DNA of 64,000 bases from Rhododendron vialii. Taxonomy: Eukaryota; Streptophyta; Magnoliopsida; Ericales; Ericaceae. A program made the position numbers and the translations under genes. The stretch's first letter is position 1. Each line of letters opens with the position of its first letter. Shown piece after piece: positions 10,606-22,360 of this stretch. The notes beneath the pieces are model-generated. The model saw only the letters and a program-made list of their open reading frames with translations, was not told the DNA's origin and ran no database searches. Location: assembly GCF_030253575.1 (NCBI RefSeq), contig NC_080558.1, forward strand, positions 37,951,611-38,015,610, in the 5' to 3' direction.

Positions 10606-13600
10606 ATGGAACGTGATAATCATATGGAGGGTGCTTCTAATTCTCGACCTCCTTATTTTGACGGTAGTGACTACCCTCTTTGGAAAACGAAAATGAAAAA
10701 TCATTTAATATCCCTTGGCATTAAGGTTTGGAGATCCGTTTTGTATGGCTACGAAGAACCTACTATTGAAGATGCTATTACTAAGGAGATTAGAGTGAAA
10801 AAGGAGGCCGAGTGGGATTCCGGTGACATTACAAATTGTGAGACTAATGCACGCGCTTTAGGAGCCATCTTTGGTGCTATGTCTAGAAATGAAGTCACAC
10901 GTATATCCTCTTGTGTCACGGCTAAAGAGGCTTGGGACATTCTTCGTACTTCTCATGAGGGAATAGAGACGGTTAGGGTGTCTAAGCTTCAAATGTGCAC
11001 AACACGATTTGAACAACTTAAAATGCATGACGAGGAAAACTTTGATGGCTTTATCTCTAGGTTAACCGATATTGTCAACACTTTCCATAGTTTAGGTGAG
11101 CCACTCTCCGACCTTAAAGTGTGCCGCAAAATCCTTAGGTCTCTTCCCGAGAGGTTTAGAGTTAAGGTCACCGCTATAGAAGAACGTACGGATGTTGATA
11201 AGTTGACCTTTGCTGAACTTGTAGGAAAACTTCAAATCTTTGAGATCAACCACCTCTCCGATTTCAAACCCTCAAAGACTACCTCCAAATCTAATAACGG
11301 TATAGCCTTTAAGTCAGCTCGTGAGGAAACCTTTGAAACTTGTGAGGATGAAGATGATATAAGTGACGAAGAGATTGCCATGTTTGCTAAGAAATTTCGA
11401 AAATTCTTTAGGAAAGGAAACAATCTAGGTAAACCTTCTAAGCCATCTTCTAGTTTTAAGAAAAATGTCTTTGGAAACAATGATAAACAATTGTCGGTTG
11501 AAAAATCTAGAAAGCCACAAGGAATTCAATGTCACGAGTGTCATGGGTTCGGACACATTCAATCCGAGTGTGCTAATACTCTTAAGAAGAAAATGAAGAA
11601 AGGTCTTAAAGTCACTTGGGATGATGATAGTGATGAGGATGGTAGTGAGAGTGGTGGTCCAGAGAATGGTGAAGGAAATTCTCGTGTATCTGTGCTTGTT
11701 GCCTCTCTTGAATCCACGGAGGCATCTAAACTTCCTATATTGTCTAATACTTCTAGTGTTAAGACTTCAACTACTAGTGAGGATGAAAAAGAAGGTGATG
11801 AGGATATAGGTTCAATTCATGAAGCATATGATGAGATGTATCGTGAGTGTCTCACCCTTAAGAAGAAGAAGAAAGAGTTAGAAAGTGAGCTCAAGAGGAT
11901 AGAGAAAGAAAGGATGTCACTTAGGATTGAGCTAGATGATCTTAAGAAACACAATGCAAATCTAGTCGAAAAATTTGACACCGCGGAGAAGGAAAGAGTA
12001 GAAGGTTTGAGAGAGGTTGAGAAGGCGAGATCTAGGATTTGTGAGTTAGAGAGAGACCTAAGTGAGGCTAGTGAAGCTATTAGAAGAAATGATTGTGGAG
12101 CCACTAGGATTGCCGAGATGACACGCACGTTTAGAGATAAGAGTGGTCTAGGTTTCATAGATCCACCTTCCCTACAAATGGAGTCTAGTGACCCTAAGAA
12201 GAAAATCACATTTGTAAGTGCTGAAACCATAGTGAATCCATTCTCCTCTAGCAATGCTAAATCTTGTGAGAACGAGACACTTGTGAGTGCTAAGCCCGTA
12301 GCAAATTTACCTTCTTCTAGCATCTCAAAACCTATAGTGAATGAGTTTCTTGAGAAGAGAGTCCTCATTTGTCATCATTGCGGAAATGAGGGTCACATTC
12401 GACCTAAATGCTATCGTTTGAGGAGAGAGCTTCGAAAGAAAGGTCAAACTCAAAGACCTCAAAAGCGATTCGTTCCCCGGGGCGTTGTCCTTGGTCAATC
12501 CACTTTGGAGAGACCTCGTAACACTTCTCCCAAGCCTTTCAAAACTCAAGACAATGACTTTTTTGCTCAATTGAATGATCTTGCAACTCAAACTTCTCAT
12601 ATTGTGAAAGAAATTAACAAATTGAGTGTATTTGCCAAGATTTTTGATGTGAATGCTCTTGCTCGTGATAGAAACTTGAATGGTAATTCGCATACTCATG
12701 CTCATTCTAACAAAACATGGAAAAAGGTTGAAAATATTTGTCATGTTGCACACATCGCATATAGAGCTCATAATGCTTGCATTTGGTATCTTGATAGTGG
12801 TTGTTCTAGGCACATGACCGGGGATAGGGGTATGTTTGCCATGCTTGAAAACTATGATGGTGGTCTTGTGACGTTTGGTGATGGTAAAAAAGGAAAAGTG
12901 GTAGGTAGAGGCACTATTTCAACCCCCGGTCTCCCTACTTTGCATGATGTTCTATTTGTTGATGGTTTGAAAGCTAATCTCTTGAGCATAGGCCAATTTT
13001 GTGATAATGAGCATAATGTGCAATTTTCAAAAGATACGTGTTCCGTTCTTAATTCTAAGGGAGAATGTGTTGTTAAAGGAATTAGATCTTCGGATAATTG
13101 CTATTGTGTTGAACCTCATCCTTCTAACATGTGTCATCGTGTTCTACTTGATGATGTTGAATTGTGGCATCAACGCTTAGGTCATGTTAATTTTCTAGAA
13201 TTGTACAAAATTACCAATCGTGAGGTTGTGAGAGGTGTGCCCAAGCTTGCAAATGGGAAGGGTCTTGTGTGTGGTGGTTGTATGGAAGGAAAACAAATTA
13301 AGTCTCAACATAAGAAAACAAACATAATTGGTACCACTCGGCCTCTTGAGTTGGTACATATAGATCTCATGGGTCCTTCTAGAACTGAGAGCTTGGGAGG
13401 TAAAAAATACATTCTTGTTATGGTCGATGATTACTCTCGCTATTCCTGGGTTGGTTATCTTAGGGAAAAATCCGACGCTTGTGCTTCCTTTAAAATTTTG
13501 TGTAAACGTCTTCAAAATGAAAAAGGGTATTCATTAGTTCGTGTGAGGAGCGATCACGGTAAAGAATTTGAAAATCTTGGGCTTGACACGTATTGTGATG

Positions 13601-15915
13601 AAAATGGTATCAAACATGAGTTTTCAGCTCCTCGTACCCCCCAACAAAATGGGGTTGTTGAGAGAAAAAATCGAACTCTTCAAGAAATGGCACGCGTTAT
13701 GTTGCATGCCAAACGTGTTCCTCGTAATCTTTGGGCCGAAGCTATTAATACCGCATGCTACACTATTAATCGTGTTTATGTGAGGCCGGGAACTTCCCAA
13801 ACCCCTTATGAAATTTGGAATGGGCGAAAAGTTAAATACTTTAGGGTTTTCGGTAGTAAGTGCTACATTTTAAGAGAAGGAGATTCCTTGGGTAAGTTTG
13901 ATTCTAGGAGCGATGAGGGAATTTTTCTTGGGTATTCCATTAATAGTCGTGCTTATAGGGTTTATAACCTTAGAACTTCTACTCTTGTGGAGTCGGCAAA
14001 TGTTATTGTGGATGATACCGCTTTAGGAGATTCAACCCCTAGAAGTGACAATGATTTAGATCCTATTTGGGATATATTTGAGGGGGAGGTTGACCCGGGC
14101 AACATTATAGAAGGAGACTCTCATGTGGAAAGTGATGATGATCCAACGGAAGTTGTAGGAAATAGAGATGATGGAGTAGAAGATGATAGTGAGCCGGAGG
14201 GTAGTGAAACTATAGACGATGATGAACTTGGTCAACATAATCTTGTTCCTTTGTCTACCAAAGAACCTTCTGCTAGAGTCAAACTTCATCACCCTATAAC
14301 CCAAGTCATAGGCGATCCAAGTGATAAGATGAAAACTAGGAGGGAAATTAGGAATGAAGTCACCTTTGTGTGCTACACATCCTCCTTAGAGCCCAAGAAA
14401 GTGGAAGAAGCCTTAGGTGATGAGAGTTGGGTAGAGGCCATGCAAGAAGAACTCCAACAATTTACTAGGAACGATGTGTGGTACTTAGTCCCTAGACCAT
14501 CTCATACAAATGTCATAGGCACCAAGTGGATTTTTAAGAATAAAAAAGATGAGAGTGGTATTGTGGTAAGGAATAAGGCTAGGTTGGTGGCTCAAGGGTA
14601 CACACAAATGGAGGGAATAGACTTTGAAGAAACTTTTGCTCCGGTAGCTAGGTTGGAATCAATTAGGTTGTTATTTGCTATCGCTAGTCATCTTGGTTTT
14701 AAACTTTTTCAAATGGATGTGAAGAGTGCTTTTTTAAATGGTGACCTTAAGGAAGAAGTTTATGTTGAACAACCTAAAGGCTTTGTTGACCCATCGAATC
14801 CTTCTTATGTGTATCGTCTTCGAAAGGCTTTATATGGCCTTAAACAAGCTCCTCGTGCTTGGTATGAGCGTTTAACCGACCATCTTTTGAATACAGGTTT
14901 CGTTCGAGGGGGAGTGGACCGAACTTTGTTTATACGAAAGATTGATAGTGACATTGTCATTGCTCAAATTTACGTCGATGATATAGTGTTCGGATCCACT
15001 AGCATTAAACATGCTCATCATTTTGGTGCACAAATGTCTCACGAGTTTCAAATGAGCCTTATGGGAGAATTGACATATTTCCTTGGTTTTCAAATCAAAC
15101 AATTAAATGATGGAATTTTTATAAGTCAATCCACATATGCTAAAGACTTGGTTAAGAAATTTGGGTTAGAAGATGGTAAATGCACACGAACACCTATGAG
15201 CACAAGTGTAAAGATTGCTAAAGACTTTAAAGGAGTGAATGTGGATCCTACGCTCTATAGAAGCATGATAGGAAGTTTGTTGTATCTCACCGCTAGTCGT
15301 CCGGATATTGCTTTTAGTGTTGGTGTGTGCGCTAGGTATCAATCCGAACCAAAGGAATCACACTTAACCGCCGTCAAACGCATTATTCGTTATGTGAAAG
15401 GGACCTTGTCCTTAGGTTTGTGGTTTCCTAGAGGTACCAATATTGATTTAGCCGCTTTTTCGGATGCCGATTGGGCCGGAAGTGCCGACGATCGCAAAAG
15501 CACCTCGGGTGGGTGTTTCTATTTAGGAAATTGTCTAGTGGCTTGGCATAGTAAAAAGCAAAATTGTGTGTCATTATCCACGGCTGAGGCCGAATACATA
15601 GCGGCCGGTAGTTGTTGCACACAACTCTTGTGGATGAAGCAAATGTTGCAAGATTATGGTTTACCTCAAGGCACCATGACGGTATTTTGTGACAACACTA
15701 GCGCGATCAATATCTCCAAAAATCCGGTTCAACACTCTCGGACTAAGCATATCGATATTCGTCATCATTTCATCCGTGACCTTGTGGAGGATAAGGTCAT
15801 CTCTCTTGAGTTCATCCCTACACTTGATCAAAAGGCCGATCTTTTCACAAAACCTTTAGACTCCGCTAGATTCGAGTTTCTTAGGAAGTCTATTGGCTTG
15901 ATTTCTATCGATTGA
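10606..15915 (+). CDS. Gag-Pol polyprotein of SIRE-type Copia element
   Basis: A single uninterrupted frame of 1769 residues. The Gag domain begins near [17 protein letters not shown]. The first zinc knuckle, [14 protein letters not shown], starts at residue 309. A coiled coil rich in Glu, Lys and Arg lies at about 410-500, and the second knuckle, [14 protein letters not shown], starts at 589. The aspartic protease DSG starts at 730, followed by the GAG-pre-integrase motif (LWHQRLGH). The integrase catalytic triad is D920, D983 and E1019, with the usual 35-residue D-E spacing. The reverse transcriptase YVDD is at 1456-1459, and RNase H begins near D1620 ([18 protein letters not shown]). Pol order PR-INT-RT-RH is Copia. 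All catalytic residues I checked are present, so the copy may be competent. The ATG at 10606 lies 65 bases after the LTR end. Confidence 0.97.
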   Translation: MERDNHMEGASNSRPPYFDGSDYPLWKTKMKNHLISLGIKVWRSVLYGYEEPTIEDAITKEIRVKKEAEWDSGDITNCETNARALGAIFGAMSRNEVTRISSCVTAKEAWDILRTSHEGIETVRVSKLQMCTTRFEQLKMHDEENFDGFISRLTDIVNTFHSLGEPLSDLKVCRKILRSLPERFRVKVTAIEERTDVDKLTFAELVGKLQIFEINHLSDFKPSKTTSKSNNGIAFKSAREETFETCEDEDDISDEEIAMFAKKFRKFFRKGNNLGKPSKPSSSFKKNVFGNNDKQLSVEKSRKPQGIQCHECHGFGHIQSECANTLKKKMKKGLKVTWDDDSDEDGSESGGPENGEGNSRVSVLVASLESTEASKLPILSNTSSVKTSTTSEDEKEGDEDIGSIHEAYDEMYRECLTLKKKKKELESELKRIEKERMSLRIELDDLKKHNANLVEKFDTAEKERVEGLREVEKARSRICELERDLSEASEAIRRNDCGATRIAEMTRTFRDKSGLGFIDPPSLQMESSDPKKKITFVSAETIVNPFSSSNAKSCENETLVSAKPVANLPSSSISKPIVNEFLEKRVLICHHCGNEGHIRPKCYRLRRELRKKGQTQRPQKRFVPRGVVLGQSTLERPRNTSPKPFKTQDNDFFAQLNDLATQTSHIVKEINKLSVFAKIFDVNALARDRNLNGNSHTHAHSNKTWKKVENICHVAHIAYRAHNACIWYLDSGCSRHMTGDRGMFAMLENYDGGLVTFGDGKKGKVVGRGTISTPGLPTLHDVLFVDGLKANLLSIGQFCDNEHNVQFSKDTCSVLNSKGECVVKGIRSSDNCYCVEPHPSNMCHRVLLDDVELWHQRLGHVNFLELYKITNREVVRGVPKLANGKGLVCGGCMEGKQIKSQHKKTNIIGTTRPLELVHIDLMGPSRTESLGGKKYILVMVDDYSRYSWVGYLREKSDACASFKILCKRLQNEKGYSLVRVRSDHGKEFENLGLDTYCDENGIKHEFSAPRTPQQNGVVERKNRTLQEMARVMLHAKRVPRNLWAEAINTACYTINRVYVRPGTSQTPYEIWNGRKVKYFRVFGSKCYILREGDSLGKFDSRSDEGIFLGYSINSRAYRVYNLRTSTLVESANVIVDDTALGDSTPRSDNDLDPIWDIFEGEVDPGNIIEGDSHVESDDDPTEVVGNRDDGVEDDSEPEGSETIDDDELGQHNLVPLSTKEPSARVKLHHPITQVIGDPSDKMKTRREIRNEVTFVCYTSSLEPKKVEEALGDESWVEAMQEELQQFTRNDVWYLVPRPSHTNVIGTKWIFKNKKDESGIVVRNKARLVAQGYTQMEGIDFEETFAPVARLESIRLLFAIASHLGFKLFQMDVKSAFLNGDLKEEVYVEQPKGFVDPSNPSYVYRLRKALYGLKQAPRAWYERLTDHLLNTGFVRGGVDRTLFIRKIDSDIVIAQIYVDDIVFGSTSIKHAHHFGAQMSHEFQMSLMGELTYFLGFQIKQLNDGIFISQSTYAKDLVKKFGLEDGKCTRTPMSTSVKIAKDFKGVNVDPTLYRSMIGSLLYLTASRPDIAFSVGVCARYQSEPKESHLTAVKRIIRYVKGTLSLGLWFPRGTNIDLAAFSDADWAGSADDRKSTSGGCFYLGNCLVAWHSKKQNCVSLSTAEAEYIAAGSCCTQLLWMKQMLQDYGLPQGTMTVFCDNTSAINISKNPVQHSRTKHIDIRHHFIRDLVEDKVISLEFIPTLDQKADLFTKPLDSARFEFLRKSIGLISID

Positions 15916-16567
15916 GGTTGGATAGTTTGCATGTCACTCGTGTGTGTTTCATCTCTTGTTTGTGTCTAGAGTGCATGTGTGTCTTTCATTTTCACTTTCG
16001 TGTCTATTTTTTTTGTTATTTTTTTTTAGTTTATTTTATTTGGGATAGCATTTTTTTTTTTTTTGGTTCTTGAGTGTGCTTGCTTGTCCACATGATTGCT
16101 TGCTCGTGTTAACTATACTCCTTGTATCATGTTTTAAGGTTAAGTTTGGCTTTTCTTGCAAATTGAGCTTTGAGCTTTGATGACACTTCATGCGCCCATA
16201 AAACTATGCATAATTGCCTATATTGTGAAGAGTTTCATTATGTCATTTGAATCTCATGCTCTCTACTATTTGTACACTCTCTCTTGGGGCTTGGTCCTTT
16301 TGGTGTCTAAGGGTTCTCAATTTGATTCTTGGTTGAATTCTACTTGTCTTGATCTTAGATTGACCAAATGTTTGAGGTTTACCTTTAGATGCTTTCCCCC
16401 ATTGATTCTACTCGAATGACCGCCTAGGGATTAGTGTGAAAGCTTCCCTTGGTGCATAAAAGAGTGAGATCCTTGTTTATTGTCTTTCATTTTTTTTTCT
16501 TTAAAAAAAAAAATCAAAAAAAAAAATCAAAAAAAAAAAAAAGAGGAGAAAACAACAAATTATATCC

Positions 16568-16663
16568 AGTTCTAGTCTTGGGGTTGTTGCTCTAGTGCAC
16601 CTCCTTTTCTTTATGAGTTCTAGTCTTGGAGTTGTTGCTCTAGTGCACCTCCTTTTCTTTATG
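16568..16663 (+). repeat. 48-bp tandem duplication
   Basis: Two copies (16568-16615 and 16616-16663) of a unit starting AGTTCTAGTCTTGG differ at one base. They lie in the non-coding spacer of the retrotransposon. Confidence 0.9.
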
Positions 16664-17639
16664 TGATCTCGCACCTTGGGCGAATGGCTACCTAATCATT
16701 GCACCATCCTAGGTGTGTGAGTCACTTGGGTCCATGAGAATGCGATATGGGGTTTGTGCGTGAAGTCTTTAGGTCCAAACGACTTATGGTTTGACTTCTA
16801 TCATCAAACTTGTGTGAATTCTTCTTGGGAATTGAATTGGGTATCCCTTGGCATTTTAAAGGGTCTCGCTCCACTCTCACGGAGTTCACTTGCTCACTTT
16901 GATAGCATAGAGCATGAAATTCTATTGAAAAAAAAACATGATTCTCTTTAAAATATATTCATGTTATGTTTAAGCTTTGTGTTATCATTTTGATGTCATT
17001 ACTGCTTCTCTCTCCATTTCAATGAAATTCCACGTTATACTTGAGCATGATACTTTGGAAATTTCTATTTTCTGTGTGCTTGATTTTTGGATGCTTGCAT
17101 GATCATATTTTATTTGGGCATTTTAGTAAGGGGGAGTCTTGTTGTGAGGGGGAGTAATTAGTCGTTGTGTCCCCTTATTTTATTTTCTTTTAGTCTTTAT
17201 GCCTTAGTTTTATTTTGGTGTAGGCATTCATTTTATTTTCTCCTGCTGTGTTTGCAATTCTGAGAGTAAAGGGCCTCCTTAGGGCCTTAGGAGGGCAGGT
17301 GCCTTCTCTAGCAGTTTTTAGCTTCGTTTCAATTTTCAGAAGATTCAGAGAGTGGGGCATTAAGAGGGCATTAATAGGGCAGTTGCGCTTGTCAGCAGGA
17401 GTTGGAACTCTCAAACTTCCGAGAGTAAGGGCCTTTGTGGGGCCTTAGTAGAGCACCTGCTCACTCTAACAGGTTTGTTTTGGAGGAGTTTCAGAAAGTT
17501 GGGGCGTGTACAGGGTTCTTACAGCGCTTTGTTTCTATGTCGCGCTGGTACGGGCTATAACAGGGCGTTAGTGGCGCACGGACCTCATCTGCTTATCTCA
17601 GCCGTTCGATTCGCGCCTCTTGTTCTGTTCCTCCTTCTC

Positions 17640-17834
17640 GCAGCTGCAGCGGATCAGCCCCATTAGCGCCCTTCCTCGCGTGTTTGTAGAGCGTTAGTGG
17701 GGCGGTTGCTTGCCCATTTTTGATCTGACCGTGCATCTCTTGACAACTGTCCCCGTTGTCCCTTGTGCAGCTGTAGCGGATAACATCTCCTTAGTGCCCT
17801 TTCTCGCGTGTTTACAGCGCTTCTGTAGCGCTCG
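17640..17834 (+). repeat. Imperfect GC-rich repeats upstream of third ORF
   Basis: Two blocks about 127 bp apart (17640-17703 and 17767-17834) share GCAGCTGYAGCGGAT, then TTAGYGCCCTTYCTCGCGTG and a TTTNYAGMGC word. Similar TTAGTGGNGC and TTAGTAGNGC words continue back to about 17265. They resemble the GCGCCTTAGTAG repeats in the U3 part of the LTR. Confidence 0.7.
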
Positions 17835-18061
17835 TTCATTGCCTGGATATATATTCTCCTAGCCAAATTTTTTTTTATTCATTCGAACCTTATCCAATTC
17901 TCTTTTTTTTTTGAGATGGCTTTTCCTACCTGAGCACAGCAGCTCCCGTACTTCTTCTGGGTTCCTCATCTAGGGCCTCCCTTCGACTTTGAGTGATTTA
18001 TTCACTCTCCGGTACGTAATTTCTTCCCATTCTCGTAGAAAATCTCAGCTTATTTACGGTC

Positions 18062-19393
18062 ATGGCTGGTAGTTCCTCGTCTCGTGCTGCTCCTAACGGC
18101 CCTAAACCATGGAGACGCCCATCTGAGTCCCGAGTCGGTTACAAGTTCTTTGTTAATGATGCAGCTCGTGCTTCGTATACGGAAACCTATTCTCAAAAAG
18201 CTGCAAATCTGTGTGAACGAAATGTTAATCTCTCGGATCTTGACTCCATGGGTTTTGATGCTCAGTTTAAGGCTCGTGGTTGGTCTGGTTTGTGTTCTGG
18301 TCATGTTTATGCTAATCCTGAAATGGTGCGTGAATTCTTTAGTAATATTGGTGATGTTAACTCTGAGAAGGGGTATTTCTTTACCACGGTGCGCAACGTT
18401 AAGCTGCGTTTCTCTATTGAGTCGATTTGTGCGTTGCTCAAAATGCCTCGTGTTTTCGATGCTCAATGGCTTTTTGATACCTCTATTACTCCTCCTCGCT
18501 CCGAAGTCATTCGTGAGCTCACCGATGGCTTGATAACACACATAGATGACATTCCTTCCGGTATCATGTCTCCCCATTATCACATGCTTAACAAAATTGT
18601 GTGCTCCCTCATAGAACCAAATGACCATAGTCACGGTGTGAATTTCCCTCGGGCTTGTCTTCTTTATGCTATCGGTCGGGGTTACTCTATTGACTTGGCT
18701 TCTAAGATTTGGTGGCAAATCTATGTGTATGCAACTCGTGCTCCGGGCACCGCTGGTCTTCCCTTCCAATCTTTGCTCACTCGGTTCATGCTTGACAAAG
18801 ATGTCCCCGAGCTTGACAATGAAATCTCCTTTACTCCTAAGGGTGCTATTTCTTCTAAAACCACACGTCTCTCAAAAGCTCAAGTAACCTTTTTGGCCAA
18901 TGCCAAACCTCCAAAGTTCATTCCCACACCCGAGTATCCTCCACTTGAAGCTGTTTTCGCTCCTCTCCACCCTCCTCCGGGGTATAATTCACCTTGGAAT
19001 GTCAATGTTCATGCTCCTGCATGTGACACTCCTCCTTGTCTTGCTCCGACGGCTGTGGAAGCTCCTGCCCCACCAATGGTGGCCTTGGCTCCTCCTCCTC
19101 CTCCACCCGAGTGGATGGAGTCTCTCCAAGGTCACTTTGATAAGGTGCATCTGAAGTTGGATGAGTTTGCGACCCATTTTGAGGCTTTTGACACACAGCT
19201 TTTGAAGATTGATGACTATAATGCTCAGTTTTCGGGGAGTTTTTCGAGGTTGCGCAATGACATGACTTACTTGGCTACTCAAATCAATGGGATGGCAGCT
19301 CAAATCAAGAGGTTGGAAACTCGTTTGGAACTTGATTACTCATCTCCGGTTGATGACATGGAGGCCGATGATGAGGACGGGTCTGATTCTTGA
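18062..19393 (+). CDS. Third ORF of SIRE element (putative plant transposon-protein domain, coiled coil)
   Basis: 443 residues from ATG 18062. Residues about 25-230 (YKFFVNDAARASY, RGWSGLCSGHVYANPEMVREF, RNVKLRFSIESICALLKMP) resemble the domain annotated as putative plant transposon protein (Transposase_32) in many plant genomes. A Pro-rich linker follows at about 295-355, then a heptad-like coiled coil at about 360-430, and an acidic tail. I see no signal peptide or membrane segment, so the label envelope-like used for SIRE third ORFs is positional only. The frame is intact, consistent with recent insertion. Its biochemical role is unknown. Codon use and position do not suggest a host gene. 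Confidence 0.8.
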   Translation: MAGSSSSRAAPNGPKPWRRPSESRVGYKFFVNDAARASYTETYSQKAANLCERNVNLSDLDSMGFDAQFKARGWSGLCSGHVYANPEMVREFFSNIGDVNSEKGYFFTTVRNVKLRFSIESICALLKMPRVFDAQWLFDTSITPPRSEVIRELTDGLITHIDDIPSGIMSPHYHMLNKIVCSLIEPNDHSHGVNFPRACLLYAIGRGYSIDLASKIWWQIYVYATRAPGTAGLPFQSLLTRFMLDKDVPELDNEISFTPKGAISSKTTRLSKAQVTFLANAKPPKFIPTPEYPPLEAVFAPLHPPPGYNSPWNVNVHAPACDTPPCLAPTAVEAPAPPMVALAPPPPPPEWMESLQGHFDKVHLKLDEFATHFEAFDTQLLKIDDYNAQFSGSFSRLRNDMTYLATQINGMAAQIKRLETRLELDYSSPVDDMEADDEDGSDS

Positions 19394-20015
19394 AGTGCTA
19401 CCTTGGCTTTCCTCCAAATTTTGGGATACTTCTTTGCTTCCCGGGACAAAAAGGGGGAGAAAGATCGGTTGCTTGTGTGGAGAGCCTTTGTGAGGTAGTT
19501 TGGTAGTTCGGCGAGGTTCATATTAGTAGCTATTTTATCTATCTTTTTGTTTAGCCCTTGCATGGGCTAGTTCGGCGAGGTTTATATTAGCAACTAGTTT
19601 ACATATCTTTTTATTTAGCCCTTGCGTGGGCTTGGTACTTAAGTTGGTACGTTTGCTCTGTTGCATGATAGTGCCCATGGTAGGGCATATGGTTTATGTT
19701 AATATGCGCGGCCGTGGCTAAGGTCGTTTTATCTCTACCTTAAATGCCTATATTGCTCTTTCTCTTCCATTAGCATTGCTTTAAATATGTTAGCTCCTCT
19801 TGGTAATTTGATTTCCGTTGCGCTAAATCCTTACTGCTGTCATATATCTATGCATGCTTGTTGCTTTGGTTGAGTTATCTTTTGCAGGATCATTTTGATT
19901 TATATGGAAGCTTTTGGTTTCTAGGTTGTTAGAGTTTTTAGAAGGTTCTCTAGCATTCTAGAATTTGTTTCCTTGTAATGAGTTTTTGTTGGAATGGTTT
20001 TGTCCCGGAAATGCC

Positions 20016-20026
20016 AAAGGGGGAGA
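20016..20026 (+). other. Polypurine tract
   Basis: AAAGGGGGAGA lies directly upstream of the 3' LTR start TTG-TGTTAATG, the plus-strand primer position. The same word family occurs earlier at about 17128-17153. Confidence 0.9.
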
Positions 20027-20027
20027 T

Positions 20028-21159
20028 TGTTAATGTAATTGGCGATTTCCGGATGCGACAAACCATTGGAGTCTGTATTTATTCTTTTTCCATTTGGGTT
20101 GGGAGGTGATTTTATTTTGTCTAGATTAGATACTCCGCCCGTTGGTTCAAGAGTTGATCACGAAGGCCGTGCCGTGCATTTTGCTTGGAAAGGTATATGC
20201 ATCTCATGTGCATTTAGCTTAATATTTTTCCATGCATCATTAAAGCTATTCGGTGTCTTAATCTTTTATGAAATATCATTTATGCACTAACCTTATATTA
20301 TTGGCCTTGTTTTATTTGAAGGAAAATTTTGTCTAAGGCCTTTTTAAGTGCTTGCGCCTTAGTAGCGCCTTAGCAACGCCTTACCAGACTAAGGCCCTTG
20401 CACGCGTGTTAAGAGAGCCTTAGTAGTGCCTTAGCCGAGTAAGGCCCTTGTACGCGTGCTAAGAGCGCCTTTAGAGGGCTCTCCAGGATTTTTCTTGCTT
20501 GGCCATATATAAGCTTGATTTTCATTTTTCTAGGGCAAGAAGAGAGAGAATAGCCCACTTTAGAGAGAGAAAGCATTATCTTCTTTGCTCTTGTGCCTTC
20601 ATTTGCATTTGGATGAGTTGAATCTAGAATTCACTCATCTTTGTTCAATCTAGAGAAATACTTTAATGATCCGTGTATTCTCTCTAGATTGATTCTTTTG
20701 CATAAAAACCTTCACTTTACAAAATCCATACTTTCATGCCTATGATACTACTTGGCCGGATGATACCGGAGCCGTGGTGAACGGAGATCGAGGTGTTGGA
20801 CTCGTGGTGGCTATGGGATCAAGAAGGAGTTCGGGGAGCTACATCAAAGTGGTGGAGTTAGGATAAGCTTTTGGGGTAAAGTTGTTAATCCTCTCTTAGC
20901 ACTTTGTAAACCTTTTGATCTATAGCAATTTTGGTAGTTAGGCCGTGGTTTTATGCTTAGGGTGCGATTGACCCTAAGTAGTTTCCACGTATATCTCGGT
21001 GTTTGCGTTCTTTAGATTAATTGCCCTTAACTTATATTATTAATTTGGATAGCATTGGCATGGAGTTTGGATAGTAGCTTGAATTATTGGTTGCTTTAAA
21101 TTTAAATTGCGTCCTATTCACCCCCCTCTAGGACTTTGTAGCGCATTAGATTATTTTCA
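20028..21159 (+). repeat. 3' LTR of SIRE element
   Basis: 1132 bp, the same length as the 5' LTR, with 4 substitutions between them by my reading. It ends TTATTTTCA and is followed by the target duplication TGTTA (21160-21164). An 83-codon ORF present in both LTRs (from 20039 and 9420) has no recognisable domain. Confidence 0.97.
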
Positions 21160-21374
21160 TGTTACCAACGTATGATTTTTAGTTTATGCAATGAAGCAGA
21201 GACAGCTTTGGTGTGTGAAACACAAAATTAGTCAAGGGATGACTACCTACTTGTAAAACACAAATTAGCTTATCGCAATCTTCCAATTTTATCATACTTA
21301 AATTATTGGTTGGAAATCATATGTACAATATGGTAATCAAGTTCCATTTTGTTTTACGAGTAAGGGAAGCATAC

Positions 21375-21591
21375 CTTCCACCTCATATTACGGAACAGCG
21401 GTGAATCAGTTATGAGTAATGTATCAAGTTGGTTAAGCTCAACTAAAGCACCCGCAACAGCTTGAGCCAAGTTCTTGTCATCATTAGCATCATAAAAGCA
21501 ATCCCGAGCCTTGGCATCGACAACAAGTTCTTTCCAAACAGAGCCGCTGTTAATCAAAGTAGCACCATCGCCCAGTATCCAGAGGCAATGC
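21375..21591 (-). pseudogene. Helicase exon 6
   Basis: The acceptor GGTGTAG (21598-21592) opens the exon in phase 2 and restores the Arg of ALTRAR. The product reads HCLWILGDGATLINSGSVW onward and ends MRWK before the donor GTATGC (21374 downward). This is the usual end of the helicase core in the family (C-LWILG-GATL--SGS-W). Confidence 0.9.
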
Positions 21592-21986
21592 CTACACCAT
21601 GAAAGCACAAATGCAAATTACAACACACTATTCAACCAACTTTTGGATAACAAGAAGGCGAGCTGATCTGCTTCGCTCAAGGAAGAAACAGCCCTTGGGG
21701 CAGAGCCGAGATTTCTAGACAGTGCGGTCAAATACCTAGAGTCAGTTTAGGCAGCAATAGGAAAGTTTCATTATTTTAGTGGGGGTCTTTGGGACAATTT
21801 TTTGGTATCTGTGGGGGCAAATGTGGGGGATTATCACTAAAATTTGGCCATTATAGGTCATCTTTCCAACTCAGTAGGGTCGCTTGACTCCACATTGCAA
21901 GTGCAACACATGGTAAAGCTAGTTATTACAATGTTCATTTATGCAAGGAGATAGAATGACATATGTTAAGCTATACAGAACAGTAC

Positions 21987-22248
21987 CTTGCGCGAGTGAG
22001 AGCCACATTTGTTCTTTGACGATTGGAAAGAAAGCCAACAGATCCACGCCCATTACACCGCACGGGAGAGATGATTATGAGATCCTCCTCACCACCTTGA
22101 AACCCATCAACAGATCGAACGTCTACTGAGAAGTCAGGGTAAGAATCCGTATTGTATGTTTGCCCAAGTTTTTCTTGGAGTGCAAATACTTGAGCTTTAT
22201 AAGGCGATATGCAACCAACCCTGAGCTTCTGTTTTGATGCCACAGATT
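21987..22248 (-). pseudogene. Helicase exon 5 (motifs V and VI)
   Basis: The acceptor GTCGCTGCAG precedes 22248 and the donor GTACTG follows 21987. The product contains [11 protein letters not shown], then motif V ([16 protein letters not shown]), then [14 protein letters not shown] (motif VI). These are the residues that couple ATP hydrolysis to strand movement in SF1 helicases. All are present. Confidence 0.92.
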
Positions 22249-22360
22249 CTGCAGCGACGCAAATGCAATCTAATTATTTACCACAATTTAGGCAGCAACA
22301 AACACTAGCAATTTAGAATTCTAAATCTTACCACGTTCTTCATTGAAAAGAGAAAAGTAC

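Larger units (their letters stand above)
15916..18061 (+). other. Spacer between gag-pol and third ORF of SIRE element
   Basis: It has no ORF with recognisable motifs. It holds A-rich and T-rich runs (about 16010-16060 and 16500-16545), a 48-bp tandem duplication (16568-16663) and two purine tracts, AAGGGGGAG and GAGGGGGAG (about 17128-17153). It also has GC-rich imperfect repeats (about 17262-17835) and a TATATATT motif at about 17847, before the ORF starts at 18062. Confidence 0.8.
9409..21159 (+). mobile_element. Complete SIRE-type Copia LTR retrotransposon
   Basis: Length 11,751 bp, with 1132-bp LTRs at 9409-10540 and 20028-21159 and a perfect TSD TGTTA (9404-9408 and 21160-21164). The element has a PBS complementary to initiator Met-tRNA, an uninterrupted gag-pol, a third ORF, and a polypurine tract before the 3' LTR. 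I count 4 substitutions between the LTRs, so the insertion is recent. It lies antisense in the last intron of the helicase gene. The long gag-pol with two zinc knuckles and the extra downstream ORF are typical of the SIRE/Maximus lineage. Confidence 0.97.

Noticed and set aside
17248..17866. ORFs on both strands in the spacer before the third SIRE ORF
   Set aside because: GC-rich non-coding repeats; no family similarity, and overlapping frames on opposite strands.
18062..19393. Third SIRE ORF as a viral envelope glycoprotein
   Set aside because: No signal peptide, transmembrane helix or fusion motif is visible. The domain content points to a plant transposon-associated protein.
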